A stretch of DNA of 64,000 bases, taken from Schistocerca nitens. Its lineage: Eukaryota > Arthropoda > Insecta > Orthoptera > Acrididae. Shown here one piece after another: positions 30,996 to 42,601 of the stretch. Position numbers and translations under genes: made by a program. Each line of letters starts with the position of its first letter. Position 1 is the first letter of the stretch. The stretch is taken from contig NC_064614.1 in NCBI RefSeq assembly GCF_023898315.1, forward strand, positions 77,512,501 to 77,576,500, in the 5' to 3' direction. Below the pieces are notes generated by a model. It searched no databases. It worked only from the letters and a program-made list of their open reading frames with translations, and was not told the DNA's origin.

Positions 30996-32340
30996 GAAAA
31001 ATCATAATCCCAAGGGAATTATTTCACAATACGCCGCCTACTTCTAAATTATACCTCAACACGTGCGGAGTATCTAGAATAAGTAAGGGAAAGGTTGCAT
31101 GAAAGCACACGCATACGAATATTCATACAACAATAGGTCACTGCAAAAAATGAGTAAAATAAAACCTCTGAAAGTCTTAGACTATATGAACACCATGTTA
31201 TATTCTCTGTAACTTTTAAGTTATGTTTTTGTCAGTAAACACTGAATACTTGCGGCTTTTTTTTCCTCGTAGTGTCTCCGGCACCCAATCTGCCTTCACG
31301 GGTAACTCTTGTGCTATTTGGATTACTTACATTCGATTTACACATGACATAACGTGCTGTAACGTTGTTAATAAATCCTGTCGTAACCTAGTTGTTGAAT
31401 GTATTTTTCAGATCTGTAATCGGGGCGAAAACGACGTGAATGTTTCTAATATGGTAATGCTAATGATTGCCAACGGTAGTGAAGTATATTGTATGATTAT
31501 ACTGCATGATCAATAAAAGAACCTACGTCTTTTCCAGCGTTTGGTTCTCGAAATCCAATCCATCTTAATAAATACTGCTCTTCATTGCTAATAGTGGTTT
31601 TGAAATGCTTACATTTCTTTCCACCGTCATGCATCACTGTATTAGTAGCTGTCCAAATATTAGACTGTGCTGATTCAAAGAAAATTCGTACCCATCATGA
31701 AGATAATTGCATCTTTTCTCCTTTTTTGCTAATCATATGGAACAAATAACAGTTAATCATTTATCCGCTCGCAGTCCACATACAGAGATGAAATGGAATC
31801 TGTTAAGGATAGATCATACACCAGACTTAAACGCGCAATTGGCTAGGGGATAGATACATTTGCCGGTCAACTGCGTGACCAGTGAGTTACATAGAAATTC
31901 TCAATAACGGAAATACAATAAATACAGAAAAAATTTGGGAAAGAAGTAATTTAGAACACAATTCAAAATTTAGACTGAACAGCGAATTCGAATAAATGAT
32001 TATCTTGTGTTGAGAGCTCCACACAGGTCGAGAACGCATATTGTCTTATTGAAATAAGACTCAGAATGCAAAACACAGGACTCACGCGGAAGGTTATTAA
32101 AAGGCTACAGCAAAAGAAGGAGGCTCAGTACGTCACTTGAGAAGCAGCAGCGTTCTGTTACGTAATCTTGTGCATTACAAGAAACACGAAGCTTGTGAAA
32201 TGAAATAAAATCGAACAACAGAAGAATAATCCTAACACGAACATACCCAAAACACCCAAAATATCTATACATAACGGACGCAAAATAACTGAAATTAGAT
32301 GTAACTGAAGTATATTCAACTGATATATAACTGATGTTAG
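30996..32340. other. Mostly unassigned AT-rich DNA
   Basis: No repeat family recognised. One protein-like frame is listed separately at 31497-31690. The short plus-strand ORF at 31223-31516 has no recognisable motif. Confidence 0.4.
31497..31690 (-). other. Protein-like ORF, possible terminal exon
   Basis: An open frame of about 64 codons ending in TAA at 31497-31499 includes FFESAQSNIWTATNTVMHDG, KCKHFKTTISNEEQYLLRWI and GFREPNAGKDVGSFIDHAV. Composition looks protein-like, and a pyrimidine run followed by CAG near its start could be a splice acceptor. I recognise no family. It could equally be a decayed transposon gene. Confidence 0.3.
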
Positions 32341-33273
32341 ATATACACTGATAAGCCAGAACATTATGACCAATGCTCACGGCGACACTGGATGTAGCAT
32401 TATGGCGTTACGGGCACGTGACACGGTAAGAAAAGTATGTAAGCGGAGCAGACAAAGACGGGGAATCACCCTAGCGAAGATACGGGATGCAAATGGGGAA
32501 ATCCATTGAGATAGGCGATTTTGACAAAGGACAGATAATTAGTATGCAGAGCTTGTGAATGAGTATCTCGAAAATGGCAAAGCCTGTCGAATATTCATAC
32601 GCAACTGTAGTGAACGTCCCAGGAAAGAGGTAGAAGGACAGTGAAACTCTCACTAGGCGCTAAATGGTTGGACGTCTAGACTCTTCACAGGACATAGGTA
32701 AGGTGGGATAGATGGTGATATGTGGCATCTCTCCAGAAACAGCACAATGCTGGTGCACGCACATCATTCATCGTACACTTTTGAACATAGACAATCCGCA
32801 GCAGACCACCCCTACGTGTTCACGTGTTGACACAACGACTTCAACAATTACGATTGCAGTGGACACGGGAGCATCGGGATTTGACCTTAGATCAATGGAA
32901 ACGTGTCGTCTCTTCGGCTGAATCGCATTTTTGCTTAAATAGGTCGATGGGTGTCTCCACAAACGCCGTCATCGAGGTGAACGGCGGCCCGAAACGTACA
33001 GCACGCCACCGACGCAAGCTGATGGGAGCAGTATTATGCTATGGAAGACGTTCTTCTGCGTATTAATTGGAGCTGTAGTAATAACCGAAGACACTCTGAC
33101 AGCTGAGGAACCACCTGCATTCCTCAATGCTTCATGTCTTTCCCGACGGCGATGACACCTTTCAGCAGTATAATTGTCCGTGTCTCAGAACGAGTGGTTT
33201 GTGGAGCAATATAGTGAACTTAAGTTGATCTCTCGGCTACCAAATTCGCTTTACGTAAATCCTGTGGAACTTA

Positions 33274-34808
33274 CAGGGTGTTTCAAAAATGACCGGTATA
33301 TTTGAAACGGCAATAAAAACTAAACGAGCAGCGATAGAAATACACCGTTTGTTGCAATATGCTTGGGACAACAGTACATTTTCAGGTGGACAAACTTTCG
33401 AAATTACAGTAGTTACAATTTTCAACAACAGATGGCGCTGCAAGTGATGTGAAAGATATAGACGACAACGCAGTCTGTGGGTACGCCATTCTGTACGTCG
33501 TCTTTCGGCTGTAAGCGTGTGCTGTTCACAACGTGCAAGTGTGCTGTAGACAACATGGTTTATTCCTTAGAACAGAGGATTTTTCTGGTGTTGGAATTCC
33601 ACCGCCTAGTACACAGTGTTGTTGCAACAAGACGAAGTTTTCAACGGAGGTTTAATGTAACCAAAGGACCGAAAAGCGATACAATAAAGGAGCTGTTTGA
33701 AAAATTTCAACGGACTGGGAACGTGACGGATGAACGTGCTGGAAAGTTAGGACGACCGCGTACGGCAACCACAGAGGGCAACGCGCAGCTAGTGCAGCAG
33801 GTGATCCAACAGCGGCCTCGGGTTTCCGTTCGCCGTGTTGCAGCTGCGGTCCAAATGACGCCAACGTCCACGTATCGTCTCATGCGCCAGAGTTTACACC
33901 TCTATCCATACAAAATTCAAACGCGGCAAACCCTCAGCGCCGCTACCATTGCTGCACGAGAGACATTCGCTAACGATATAGTGCACAGGATTGATGACGG
34001 CGATATGCATGTGGGCAGCATTTGGTTTACTGACGAAGCTTATTTTTACCTGGACGGCTTCGTCAATAAACAGAACTGGCGCATATGGGGAACCGAAAAG
34101 CCCCATGTTGCAGTCCCATCGTCCCTGCATCCTCAAAAAGTACTGGTCTGGGCCACCATTTCTTCCAAAGGAATCATTGGCCCATTTTTCAGATCCGAAA
34201 CGATTACTGCATCACGCTATCTGGACATTCTTCGTGAATTTGTGGCGGTACAAACTGCCTTACACGACACTGCGAACACCTCGTGGTTTATGCAAGATGG
34301 TGCCCGGCCGACGTCTTTAAGTTCCTGAATGAATATTTCGATGATCGTGTGATTTCTTTGGGCTATCCGAAACATACAGGAGGCGGCGTGGATTGGCCTC
34401 CATATTCGCCAGACATGAACCCCTGTGACTTCTTTCTGTGGGGACACTTGAAAGACCAGGTGTACCGCCAGAATCCAGAAACAATTGAACAGCTGAAGCA
34501 GTACATCTCATCTGCATGTGAAGCCATTCCGCCAGACACGTTGTCAAAGGTTTCGGGTAATTTCATTCAGAGACTACGCCATATTATTGCTACGCATGGT
34601 GGATATGTGGAAAATATCGTACTATAGAGTTTGCCAGACCACAGCGCCATCTGTTGTTGAAAATTGTAACTACTGTAATTTCGAAAGTTTGTCTGCCTGA
34701 AAATGTACTGTTGTCCCAAGCATATTGCAACAAACGGTGTATTTCTATCGCTGCTCGTTTAGTTTTTATTGCCGTTTCAAATATACCGGTCATTTTTGAA
34801 ACACCCTG
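33274..34808 (+). mobile_element. Mariner-like transposon, 167-bp TIRs
   Basis: Flanked by TA (33272-33273, 34809-34810). The ends CAGGGTGTTTCAAAAATGAC and complement run as near-perfect inverted repeats over 167 bp, to GATGGCGCTG at 33440 and 34642. TIRs are unusually long for mariner. One transposase gene with a single frameshift lies between. Probably a young insertion in an older Tc1-like element. Confidence 0.92.
33555..34627 (+). pseudogene. Mariner-type transposase, one frameshift
   Basis: Starts MVYSLEQRIFLVLEFHRL. Residues about 20-115 hold the paired-type HTHs (TIKELFEKFQRTGNV, GRPRTAT, RRVAAAVQMTPTSTYRLM). The first Asp is residue 160 in IWFTDEAYFYLDG; the second is residue 248 in SWFMQDGARP. 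Soon after that, a frameshift near 34310 moves the rest to another frame: FLNEYFDDRVISLGYPKH, WPPYSPDMNPCDFFLWGHLK with the third Asp, and ATHGGYVENIVL at the end. About 43 codons separate the second and third Asp, more than the 34 of classic mariner. Confidence 0.9.
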
Positions 34809-35220
34809 TATATAGGTAACTACCTGGTGCCATCACAGCATACGCAATTCAGGTGTCCGTTATTTACGCGAATTACATGACTTGTGCGTAGCCATCTAAT
34901 GCCATATAACCCAACAAACCCACAAACAAAATGTCGGATTCCTGATACGCAGAACCAGTGACGTATTTCGTTCCAATGACGGACAAACAGGCTGTTTAAC
35001 CGGTGGTGATAATGGTTTAACTTAGTAGTGTGGGATGGCTAAATAACTGTCTCATACCTAAGATGTGATAGGAGAAAGGATCAAACTAAGGAAACGGAAT
35101 ATCTGTAAATGTCTTACCACTACCTAACACAAACGAATTATACAATACGATCAGCAAAGGTTACATCTGAAAGAAGTAAGTCTTAGATATTCGAGCTTTC
35201 TGACTTCCACTGCTAAAGAT

Positions 35221-35419
35221 TCCGGCCGGTGTGGCCGAGCGGTTCTAGGCGCTTCAGTCTGGATCCGCCCGACCGCTACGGTGGCGTTCGAATCCTGATT
35301 CGGGCATGGATGTGTGTGATGTCCTTAGGTTAGTTAGGTTTAAGTAGTTCTAAGTTCTAGGGGATTTACGACCTCAGATGTTAAGTACCGTAGTGCTCAG
35401 AGATATTTGAACCATTTGA
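35221..35419 (+). repeat. SINE A with 12-bp TSD
   Basis: Sense copy with a small deletion before the B box. ACTGCTAAAGAT (35209-35220) and ACTGCTAGAGAT (35420-35431) flank it. 35432-35759 downstream shows no gene. Confidence 0.93.
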
Positions 35420-35759
35420 ACTGCTAGAGATGACCTGAAAGGCCATCTTCACTTACCGTAACCCCAGAGTATAGTGCCCACTTGACGCTACCGGATCGGT
35501 ATGCACACCTACCTGTACCAACCTACACGATATCTACTAGGCAGTGGCCACTGAAGGCACTTTGACCCAGCATAACTCTTCTTAAGCTCTACACAGAAGC
35601 TGGCTAAACCGTCACTACGATCCAAAGAACCCGAGCCTGTGAACCAAAGCATTCTGAAGCATCACAAGCAGACACACCAACACCCTCTCTAGAGGAAGAG
35701 AGATGGTGTAGGGAAAGGAACAAAGAAATGTACCCTGGACACATAATAAACATGGTTAT

Positions 35760-35955
35760 GCCGGCCAGAATGGCCGAGCGATTCTAGGCGCTATAGTCTG
35801 GAACCACGAGACCGCTAAGGTCGCAGGTTCGAATCCTGCCTCGGGCATGGATGTGTGAGATATACTTAGGTTAGTTAGGTTTAAGTAGTTCTAAGTTCTA
35901 GGGGACTGATGACCTCAGCAGTTAAGTCCCATAGTGCTCAGAGCCATTTGAACCA
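35760..35955 (+). repeat. SINE A
   Basis: Sense copy with head GCCGGCCAGAATGGCCGAGC and a near-complete body. Possible imperfect TSD CATGGTTAT / CATGGGTAT. Confidence 0.92.
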
Positions 35956-36199
35956 TGGGTATAGAAGTACGTAAACATTGGAATACAACAAGATCTGAAT
36001 ACTGAGATGTTGTGTTGGCTGTCGAATGTTACTCCCCAGTTCATAACACAGATGCACCGACAATTAGTGGAGACAAGGAATAAAGGAAAACCGAAGTCGG
36101 CTCAGCGGAAACTAACGGCAGACATGCAGGCGTTTCGCATCACTATACGTGACGCACGGCTAACAGGTAACTCACACGACAACTTTCCTTATCGGCGGG

Positions 36200-36690
36200 A
36201 CTAGAACCGAGCCGGCCAGCGGGAAGAACAGACGTCGCCGAAACGTGTGGACGGCAGATTTCGTGCCAGGAGTCTGCGGCGGTAATTAATGCATATCGCA
36301 AGTGGCGGGGCACCCCCGCTACATTATTCCTCGCTTCTCCCGTGCACAGTAAACAGGCGCGCTTTCGCCAGCACCTCGTATTTCAGCAGCGCGCCGGGCC
36401 GCACCCAGAGCGCTTTGTGAGGGCCGCTACCACTGCCGCTCTAATTCAAAAGGGCCAAAAAGAAAAGGGCGACGTAGACAAATATATATAATGTACGGCG
36501 GCGAGCGCCGGGGCCCTGCCGCGCCGCGCCAGCTCCCTGTTGTTTACGTGGAATTAAATCTGGCTGTCTTCACGCGACGCTCCGCGATGCTGAATGGTTG
36601 CAGCGGGAGCGCCTCGTGTTTTATGGCGGCCACTTGGCGTAAGAGGAGGGCGCTGTAGGTGGCGTTCTCAGGACACGACAAGCAATTAAT
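36200..36690. other. GC-rich repeat-free island
   Basis: CpG-dense block with GCGGTAATTAATGCATATCG at its start and GGAATTAAATCTGGC inside; also TATATATAATGTACGG followed by GC-rich sequence, a TATA-like arrangement. No transposon or SINE signature. Candidate regulatory or promoter region of a host gene outside the window. Confidence 0.35.
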
Positions 36691-37052
36691 ACCGCTTGTT
36701 AAGCCGTCACCTCACCGTATCGCGTAGTAGCTTAGTGCAGCGATGGCTGTCGGAGTCGAAGCTGCTCAAGACTTCCATTGCCGAGCCCGAAGGGCACTCT
36801 GTGTTACACACACCAGCTGTGGCGCTATACCTCAAGCCCCTTTCACCACGTGCCGAGAAGCGTACTCGAGCGCTAAGGGTCAAATAAGAAACAAACCGGA
36901 AATAAATAATAAAATTCACAGTTGTATTCCAACGGAATGTGGCTCCCTTCGATACAATTGACACCCTATGATGCGAGGGTGAGCCAAACGAAAACTTTAA
37001 ATATTTTTTTAAAAAAATATTATTTACTGTGCAGAAGTTGAACAAAGCTGTA

Positions 37053-38387
37053 TCACTTTTCAACATAATCTCCCCCAGGCTCAATGCAAGTCCTCCAGTG
37101 CTTACAAAGTGCATACATTCCTTTAGAAAAAAATTCTTTTGGTAGTCCGCGCAACCACTCATGCATCGCGTGGCGTAACTCTTCGTCAGAACGGAACTTC
37201 TTTCCTACCTTTGCGTCTTTGAATGGTCCAAACATACAGAAATCATATTGTAACAAATAAGCCCACGGTCACAAATATTAAGTCAAAATTGACCTGGTTT
37301 TGACGCTACTATGAGCGTCGTCTTCAGAATTAGACTAACTGTACTAAAACATTAGGTATATAGTACATAAATAAAATTATAGTTTGTACTGACTCGAAAA
37401 GATGCAGTACTTACAAGTCACATATTTAAAAAAGGCGACGTCATGAACACTTGTCAGATGGCGAGCCGCTAACGGCTGCTCGTACTGTGGACAAGGGTTG
37501 CAACGAGAAATCAGTTGGGGTAAGGTCTGGTGAGTATGGTGGATGAGGAAGACACTCAAAATGAAGGTCTGTGATTGTTGCAACTGTTATGGCAGTGTTG
37601 GGCCTTGCATTGTCATGTTGCAAAAGGACACCTGCTGACAGCAATCCACGTCGCTTTGATCTGATTGCAGGCCGCAGATGATTTTTTAGGAGATATGTGT
37701 ATGATGCACTGGTGACAGTGGTCCATCTAGGCATGTAATGCTCCAAAATGACATTTTCCTCCCAAAAGAGAGTCAGCATAACCTTCCCTGCTGATGGTTC
37801 TGTTAGAAACTTCTTTGGTTTTGGTAATGAGGAATGGCGCCATTCCTTGCTCGCTCTCTTCGTTTCCGGTTGGTGGAAGTGAACCCAGATTTCGTCCACA
37901 GTAATGATTCTTGCAAGGAAGCCATCACCTTCTCGTTAAAAGCGCCGTAGAAGTTCTTCACAAGCATCAACACGTCGTTCTCTCATTTCAGGAGTCAGCT
38001 GCTGTGGCACCCACCTTGCAGACACTTTGTGAAACTGGAGCACATCGTGCACAATGTGGTGTGCTGACCCATGACTAATCTGTAAAAGTGCTGCTTGTCA
38101 TTCAGTGTCACTCGGCGGGTTTCCTTCACTGTGGTTTCAACTGCTGCAATGTCCTGTGGAGTCAGAACTCGTTGTGCCTGACCTGGACAAGGAGCATCTT
38201 CCACTGAAGTCACACCATTTGCGAACTTCCTACTCCATTCGTAGACTTGCTGCTGTGACAAACATGCACCACCGTACTGAACCTTCATTCGTCGATGAAT
38301 TTCAATAGGATCCACAGCTTCACTACGCAAAAACCGAATACCAGAACGCTGTTCTTCCTTGGTGCAAGTCGCAAGTGGGGCGGCCAT
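37053..38387 (-). pseudogene. Mariner transposase pseudogene
   Basis: Starts MAAPLATCTKEEQRSGIRFL; the HTH region contains IEIHRRMKVQYGG, LSQQQVYEWSRKFANG. Then VDEIWVHFHQPETKR with the first Asp, KKFLTEPSAGKVMLTLFWEE, LLQHDNARPNTAITV with the second, and PHPPYSPDLTPTDFSL with the third. The gene resumes after the insert with MFGPFKDAKVGKKF, RHAMHEWLRGLPKEFFSKGM and IEPGGDYVEK. Asp2-Asp3 spacing is 33, one less than the mariner norm. Frameshift near 37990 and the insert inactivate it. Confidence 0.9.
37246..37505 (-). repeat. 260-bp insert with 8-bp TSD and hairpin
   Basis: Flanked by AGAAATCA at 37238-37245 and 37506-37513, inside a mariner gene. On the minus strand it carries CTGAAGA, a GACGC/GCGTC stem and AAAACCAGG (37327-37294), the window's recurring hairpin. 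No coding capacity. An 8-bp TSD is typical of hAT-type elements, but other origins are possible. Confidence 0.75.
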
Positions 38388-38780
38388 CTTTATACAAATG
38401 CTGCGACGGTATGTGTGCATCTGCACTATGCTGCCACCTACAGCCCATTCTGCACGCTGTTTGTAGCACGCTCACCAGCTTACACGATAACGTCGCGAAA
38501 TTTCGATTTGTTATTACATATTTAAGGTTTTCATTTGACTCACCCTCGTATTTCATTTAATAGTATTAACTTTACTTCGAAATACACTGCTCTGCGTAAT
38601 TTAAGAACGAGATACATAACACGTTAACAACTCGGTGGAAATGAAAGGAAGTGCGGGAGCATGTTGCCAGATGCCTCCCACTCGCACATAGAGCGCTGGA
38701 CGTCAGATGACGTGAGATCCGTGTGTCTGTAGCGTCAGAGCTGACACCGCAATACGAGGCAGTTGAAGCAACGGGAAAAG

Positions 38781-38783
<3 letters not shown>

Positions 38784-38825
<42 letters not shown>
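38784..38825. repeat. (GT)n microsatellite
   Basis: About 21 uninterrupted GT units. Likely polymorphic. The rest of 38550-39000 holds no recognised gene. Confidence 0.97.
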
Positions 38826-38826
<1 letters not shown>

Positions 38827-38999
38827 AGTCACAGACCAGTGGTGTTCATTACAACACGGTCCAGAGACAATAGCTGGATGACTTCAGATGGGAAAATATA
38901 ACGAGTGTCGTCCTGGTGTTTAGTATTCCTCACGGCCTTTTTTTCACATGCCTGGGGAGCGTTTTGAACTACTGCCCTAAAGACAGGAGATGGTCAATT

Positions 39000-39308
39000 A
39001 GCAGTTGACCGTTACATAGTGCAATAGGCAAGAAGGGACACACGTCAGACAGTGGATGTAATTGCGACCACATTTAACGGTACTGCAAAGAACGCAATAT
39101 CACGCTCTGCAGTACGATGGATTACAGTGTGCCACTGCGTGGTGCAGGAGTTTTTGCAACGAGAGAATATTCAGACGTGACAGCCCTGACTTTAATCACA
39201 ACGAGCACGTATGGGGTGCGGCTTGGAGACCTACTGTAGCTCTTTGACGTGTACCAATGGCCATCTAGCAGGTCAGCAACTGGAAGCAGTTAATTCCATA
39301 AATCAGTG
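39000..39308 (+). pseudogene. Tc1-like C-terminal remnant
   Basis: Readings QCATAWCRSF, FCNERIF, and SPDFNHNEHVWGAAWRPTV resemble the end of a Tc1 transposase, with Glu in NEHVW. The rest of the element is not found. Confidence 0.55.
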
Positions 39309-40820
39309 TGTAACCTCCCCCTCACTTAACGACCTTAATGACAGTGAAAAATTAAACCGCGTGTACCTAATGGAAATTTGGGAAAAGCAATCGTCACCGA
39401 AGTTTATCTGTCGGTAAAGAGGGAGGAAAGGGTTACATCTAAATGAAAGGAAAAATGCAAATGAAATTGGTGGAAATTAATTTTGAAAAGGGGTAAAGCT
39501 AATAAAGAAAGTAAATGTGTGGTTGTTACGTTAACAATTAATTGGCGTTAATTAGATATTTGAGATTTGAGGATAATTACGGTCGCCAGTCCCATGGACA
39601 AGTACTATAATAACTGAAAATGAAAGATTAATGCACATATAATTAGCACTAAAAGCGTGGCAACTGAAGGATGACACGTGTTGAGTGAAAACTGAATGTT
39701 TGTCAGAAGTAATAAATTTCGCTACACTCTGACTTAATTTAGCAAAAGAATTAATAAAACCGGAACATTGAAAGTTAATTTAGTGACTGAAATTAATAGT
39801 GAACTTTGTTTCTGAAGCACTACGAAATTCAATAAAATAAGGTTAGTCTTGGGCTACCTCAACAATCATTTCAAGAGCTACTTGAATCTACGCAATTTAG
39901 AAATAAGAGATCTATTTTTGAACTTAAATTAAATGATTCTGAACAATTAACAATAGTAACATTTAGTACGTACAAAGCTGGGCTGCAGTCACAGGTAAGC
40001 TAAAATATGGTAACAAAACTCGCACTCTTAAATTGTGCTTGTGTAATCTAAATATTTTAGCCAGCTTTGAATACCTTAACTGAATTTTGACATTAAAGCA
40101 GTGAAATGGAATGATATTACTTTAATGCTGGCGTCTGAATTTCAACGACACTCGGGTTCATTCCGGAAAAGGAAGGGACCCTGCTAGGTAATGCAATTGG
40201 GACAATGAGCAACAAAAGTTCATGCTAAGTTTCTGTAACTTTGTGAGGCAAATGGGACTGTTTTAAAAGCTGAGGTCTGCCATACAGTTCTAACAGTTTA
40301 CGTGCTTCCAGTCTTCCTTGTTGGTTGATTGAAGGTTTGAAGTCGTCGGTCGAGGAGGTGGTGACAGTCACTCATTGTCGGCCGTCGCTGTTGCAGAAGC
40401 TGGCTGTTGGCGCGCCCTCTTCTCGACACTGTCACCAGGCGAAACGGTCTCTTGATGTGCACCAGCTAATGCTTTCCGTCCGCGACACCGTGTCAGAAAC
40501 TATCATAGCAAGTCGAGCGCAATCACATGCTGCCAAACCCCGAAAGCGCGGCAACTCGCGGGAGCGTCACTCAACACACCTGCTCCACCGCCCTACTCCA
40601 GCCAGACTCCCTCTGCCCGCGCTCAATGCGGCAGACTTAACACTACTAAAGATCCTAAACACTTTGGTTCTCCACACGACCTATCGATGTAATCGTTCGA
40701 TAGCGAAGTTTTCCCTAGGCAAGTCCCAGCGTAAAAATACGAATCGTATTTACAAACCAAACCAATTATACATCGACATAAATGCATAAATATATACATA
40801 CAGACAGTAAAACAATTACA
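39309..40820. mobile_element. Possible solo LTR
   Basis: Starts TGTAACCTCCCCCTC and may end AACAATTACA, TG...CA termini of LTR type; AT-rich 5' half, GC-richer 3' half with GGTGGTGACAGTCACTC. No matching TSD found, so the call is tentative. An ORF at 40325-40789 has no recognisable domain and may be chance. Confidence 0.4.
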
Positions 40821-40825
40821 ATATA

Positions 40826-41363
40826 CAGGGTGTTACAAAAAGGTACGGCCAAACTTTCAGGAAACATTCCTCACACACGAAGAAAGAAAATATGTTATGT
40901 GGACATGTGTCCAGAAACGCTTACTTTCCATGTTAGAGCTCATTTTATTACTTCTCTTCAAATCACATTAATCATGGAATGGGAACACACAGCAACAGAA
41001 CGTACCAGCTTGACTTTAAACACTTTGTTACAGGAAATGTTCAAAATGCCCACCGTTAGCGAGGATACACGCATCCACCCTCCATCGCATGGAATCCCTG
41101 ATGCGCTGATGCAGTCCTGGAGAATGGCGTATTGTATCACAGCCGTCCACAATACGAGCACGAAGAGTCTCTACATTTGGTACCGGGGTTGCGTAGACAA
41201 GAGCTTTCAAATGCCCCCGTAAATGAAAGTCAAGAGCGTTGAGGTCAGGAGAGCGTGGAGGCCATGGAATTGGTCCGCCTCTACCAATCCATCGGTCACT
41301 GAATCTGTTGTTGAGAAGCGTACGAACACTTCAACTGAGATCCATCGTGCATGAACCACATGT
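40826..41363 (-). pseudogene. Truncated mariner-like element
   Basis: One end is intact: TA then CAGGGTGTTACAAAAAGG. Minus strand encodes the catalytic C-terminal half: WFMHDGSQ with the second Asp, RFSDRWIGRGGPIPWPPRSP, DLNALDFHLRGHLKALVYAT with the third, and RIRDSMRWRVDACILANGGH then FEHFL. It stops abruptly where a CR1-like LINE begins; the N-terminal half is missing. Confidence 0.85.
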
Positions 41364-41904
41364 TGTTCGCCCACTGCTTGAATATTGCTCACCAGATAGG
41401 GTTGATAGAAGAGATAGAGAAGATCCAACGGAGAGCAGCGCGCTTCGTTGCAGGATCAGTTACTAATCGCGAAAGCGTTACGGAGATGATAGACAATCTC
41501 CAGTGGAAGACTCTGCAGGAGAGACGCTCAGTAGCTCGGTACGGGCTTTTATTGAATTTTCGAGAACGTACCTTCACCGAGGAGTCAAGCAGTATATTGG
41601 TCCCTCCTACGTATATCTCGCGAAGAGATCATGAGGATAAAATCAGAGAGATTAGAGCCCACATAGAGACATATCGACAATCTTTCGTTACACGAACAAT
41701 ACGAGACTGGAATAGAAGGGAGAACCTGTAGAGATACTCAAGTTACCCTCCGCCACACACAGTCAGGTGGCTTGCGGGGTACGGACGTAGATGTAGATGT
41801 AGATGTAGATTCTTCCCTCGCTCCGTACGTGAATGCAAGCCCTAATAACTGATACTGTGCTACATACCTTTTGTGGTGCACTTCACAGTGGTTTTGCAGA
41901 ATAT
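41364..41904 (+). pseudogene. CR1-like LINE 3' end
   Basis: C-terminal RT tail: VRPLLEYC, IEEIEKIQRRAARFVAGSVT, EMIDNLQWKTLQERRSVARY, then IREIRAHIETYRQSFVTRTI and RDWNRREN, homologous to the copy at 30061-30438. The 3' end has (GATGTA)n at 41791-41811, after which a second fragment of the same 3' region (TACGTGAATGCAAGCCCTAA) follows to 41904. Confidence 0.85.
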
Positions 41905-41916
41905 AGATGCAGATGT

Positions 41917-42501
41917 ATTTGGGGAGCAAAATAACTGATGATGGTCGAAGTAGAGAGGATATAAAATGTAGACTGGCAATGGCAAGGAAAGCGTTTCTGA
42001 AGAAGAGACATTTGTTAACATCGAGTATAGATTTAAGTATCAGGAAGTCGTTTCTGAAAGTATTTGTATGGAGTGTAGCCATGTATGGAAGTGAAACATG
42101 GACGGTAAATAGTTTGGACAAGAAGAGAATAGAAGCTTTCGAAATGTGGTGCTACAGAAGAATGCTGAAGATTAGATGGGTAGATCACATTACTAATGAG
42201 GAGTTACTGAATAGGATTGGGGAGAAGAGGAGTTTGTGGCACAACTTGACCAGAAGAAGGGTTCGTTTGGTAGGACATGTTCTGAGGCATCAAGGGATCA
42301 CCAATTTAGTATTGGAGGGCTGCGTAGAGGGTAAAAATCGTAGGGGGAGAACAAGAGATGAATACACTAAGCATATTAAGAAGGATGTAGGTTGCAGTAG
42401 GTACTGGGAGATGAAGAAGCTTGCACAGGACAGATTAGCATGGAGAGCTGTATCATACCAGTCTCAGGGCTGAAGACCATAACAACAACAACAACAACAA
42501 C
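41917..42501 (+). mobile_element. RTE-like LINE, 5'-truncated, 12-bp TSD
   Basis: C-terminal connector of an RTE LINE: LGSKITDDGRSREDIKCRLA, KSFLKVFVWSVAMYGSETWT, IEAFEMWCYRRMLKIRWVDH, then GKNRRGRTRDEYTKHIKKDV and LAWRAVSYQSQG, followed by an (AAC)n tail. The TSD AGATGCAGATGT at 41905-41916 and 42502-42513 shows an independent, 5'-truncated insertion into the CR1 tail. The open frame is undamaged, so it is recent. Confidence 0.92.
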
Positions 42502-42601
42502 AGATGCAGATGTCTGTCTCGCACACCACATAGCGCTAAGAGTGCTTGCTTGGACTTTTCCTGCAAATCGGTCTTCGGTGGATGTCACAGGAGCTCCGAA
42601 A

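Larger units (their letters stand above)
32346..35030 (+). mobile_element. Tc1-like element containing a mariner
   Basis: Left end CACTGATAAGCCAGAACATT (after TA) and an inverted right end near 35005-35030 match at 19 of 26 positions. The 3' part (34811-35000) contains GACGGACAAACAGGCTG. A transposase remnant near 32870-33060 reads LTLDQWKRVV then SAESHF, in which the first catalytic Asp (normally SDESHF) is Ala. A 1535-bp mariner occupies 33274-34808. Confidence 0.75.
36974..38548 (-). mobile_element. Mariner transposon with a small insertion
   Basis: Ends CGAGGGTGAGCCAAACGAAA and an inverted copy at 38519-38548 (TA follows on the right, TG on the left). Encodes a mariner transposase on the minus strand. 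A 260-bp insert with an 8-bp TSD interrupts the gene at 37246-37505. Confidence 0.9.

Noticed and set aside
40325..40789. 154-codon ORF in the possible LTR
   Set aside because: No recognisable domain and the codons fall in GC-rich LTR-like sequence; probably chance.
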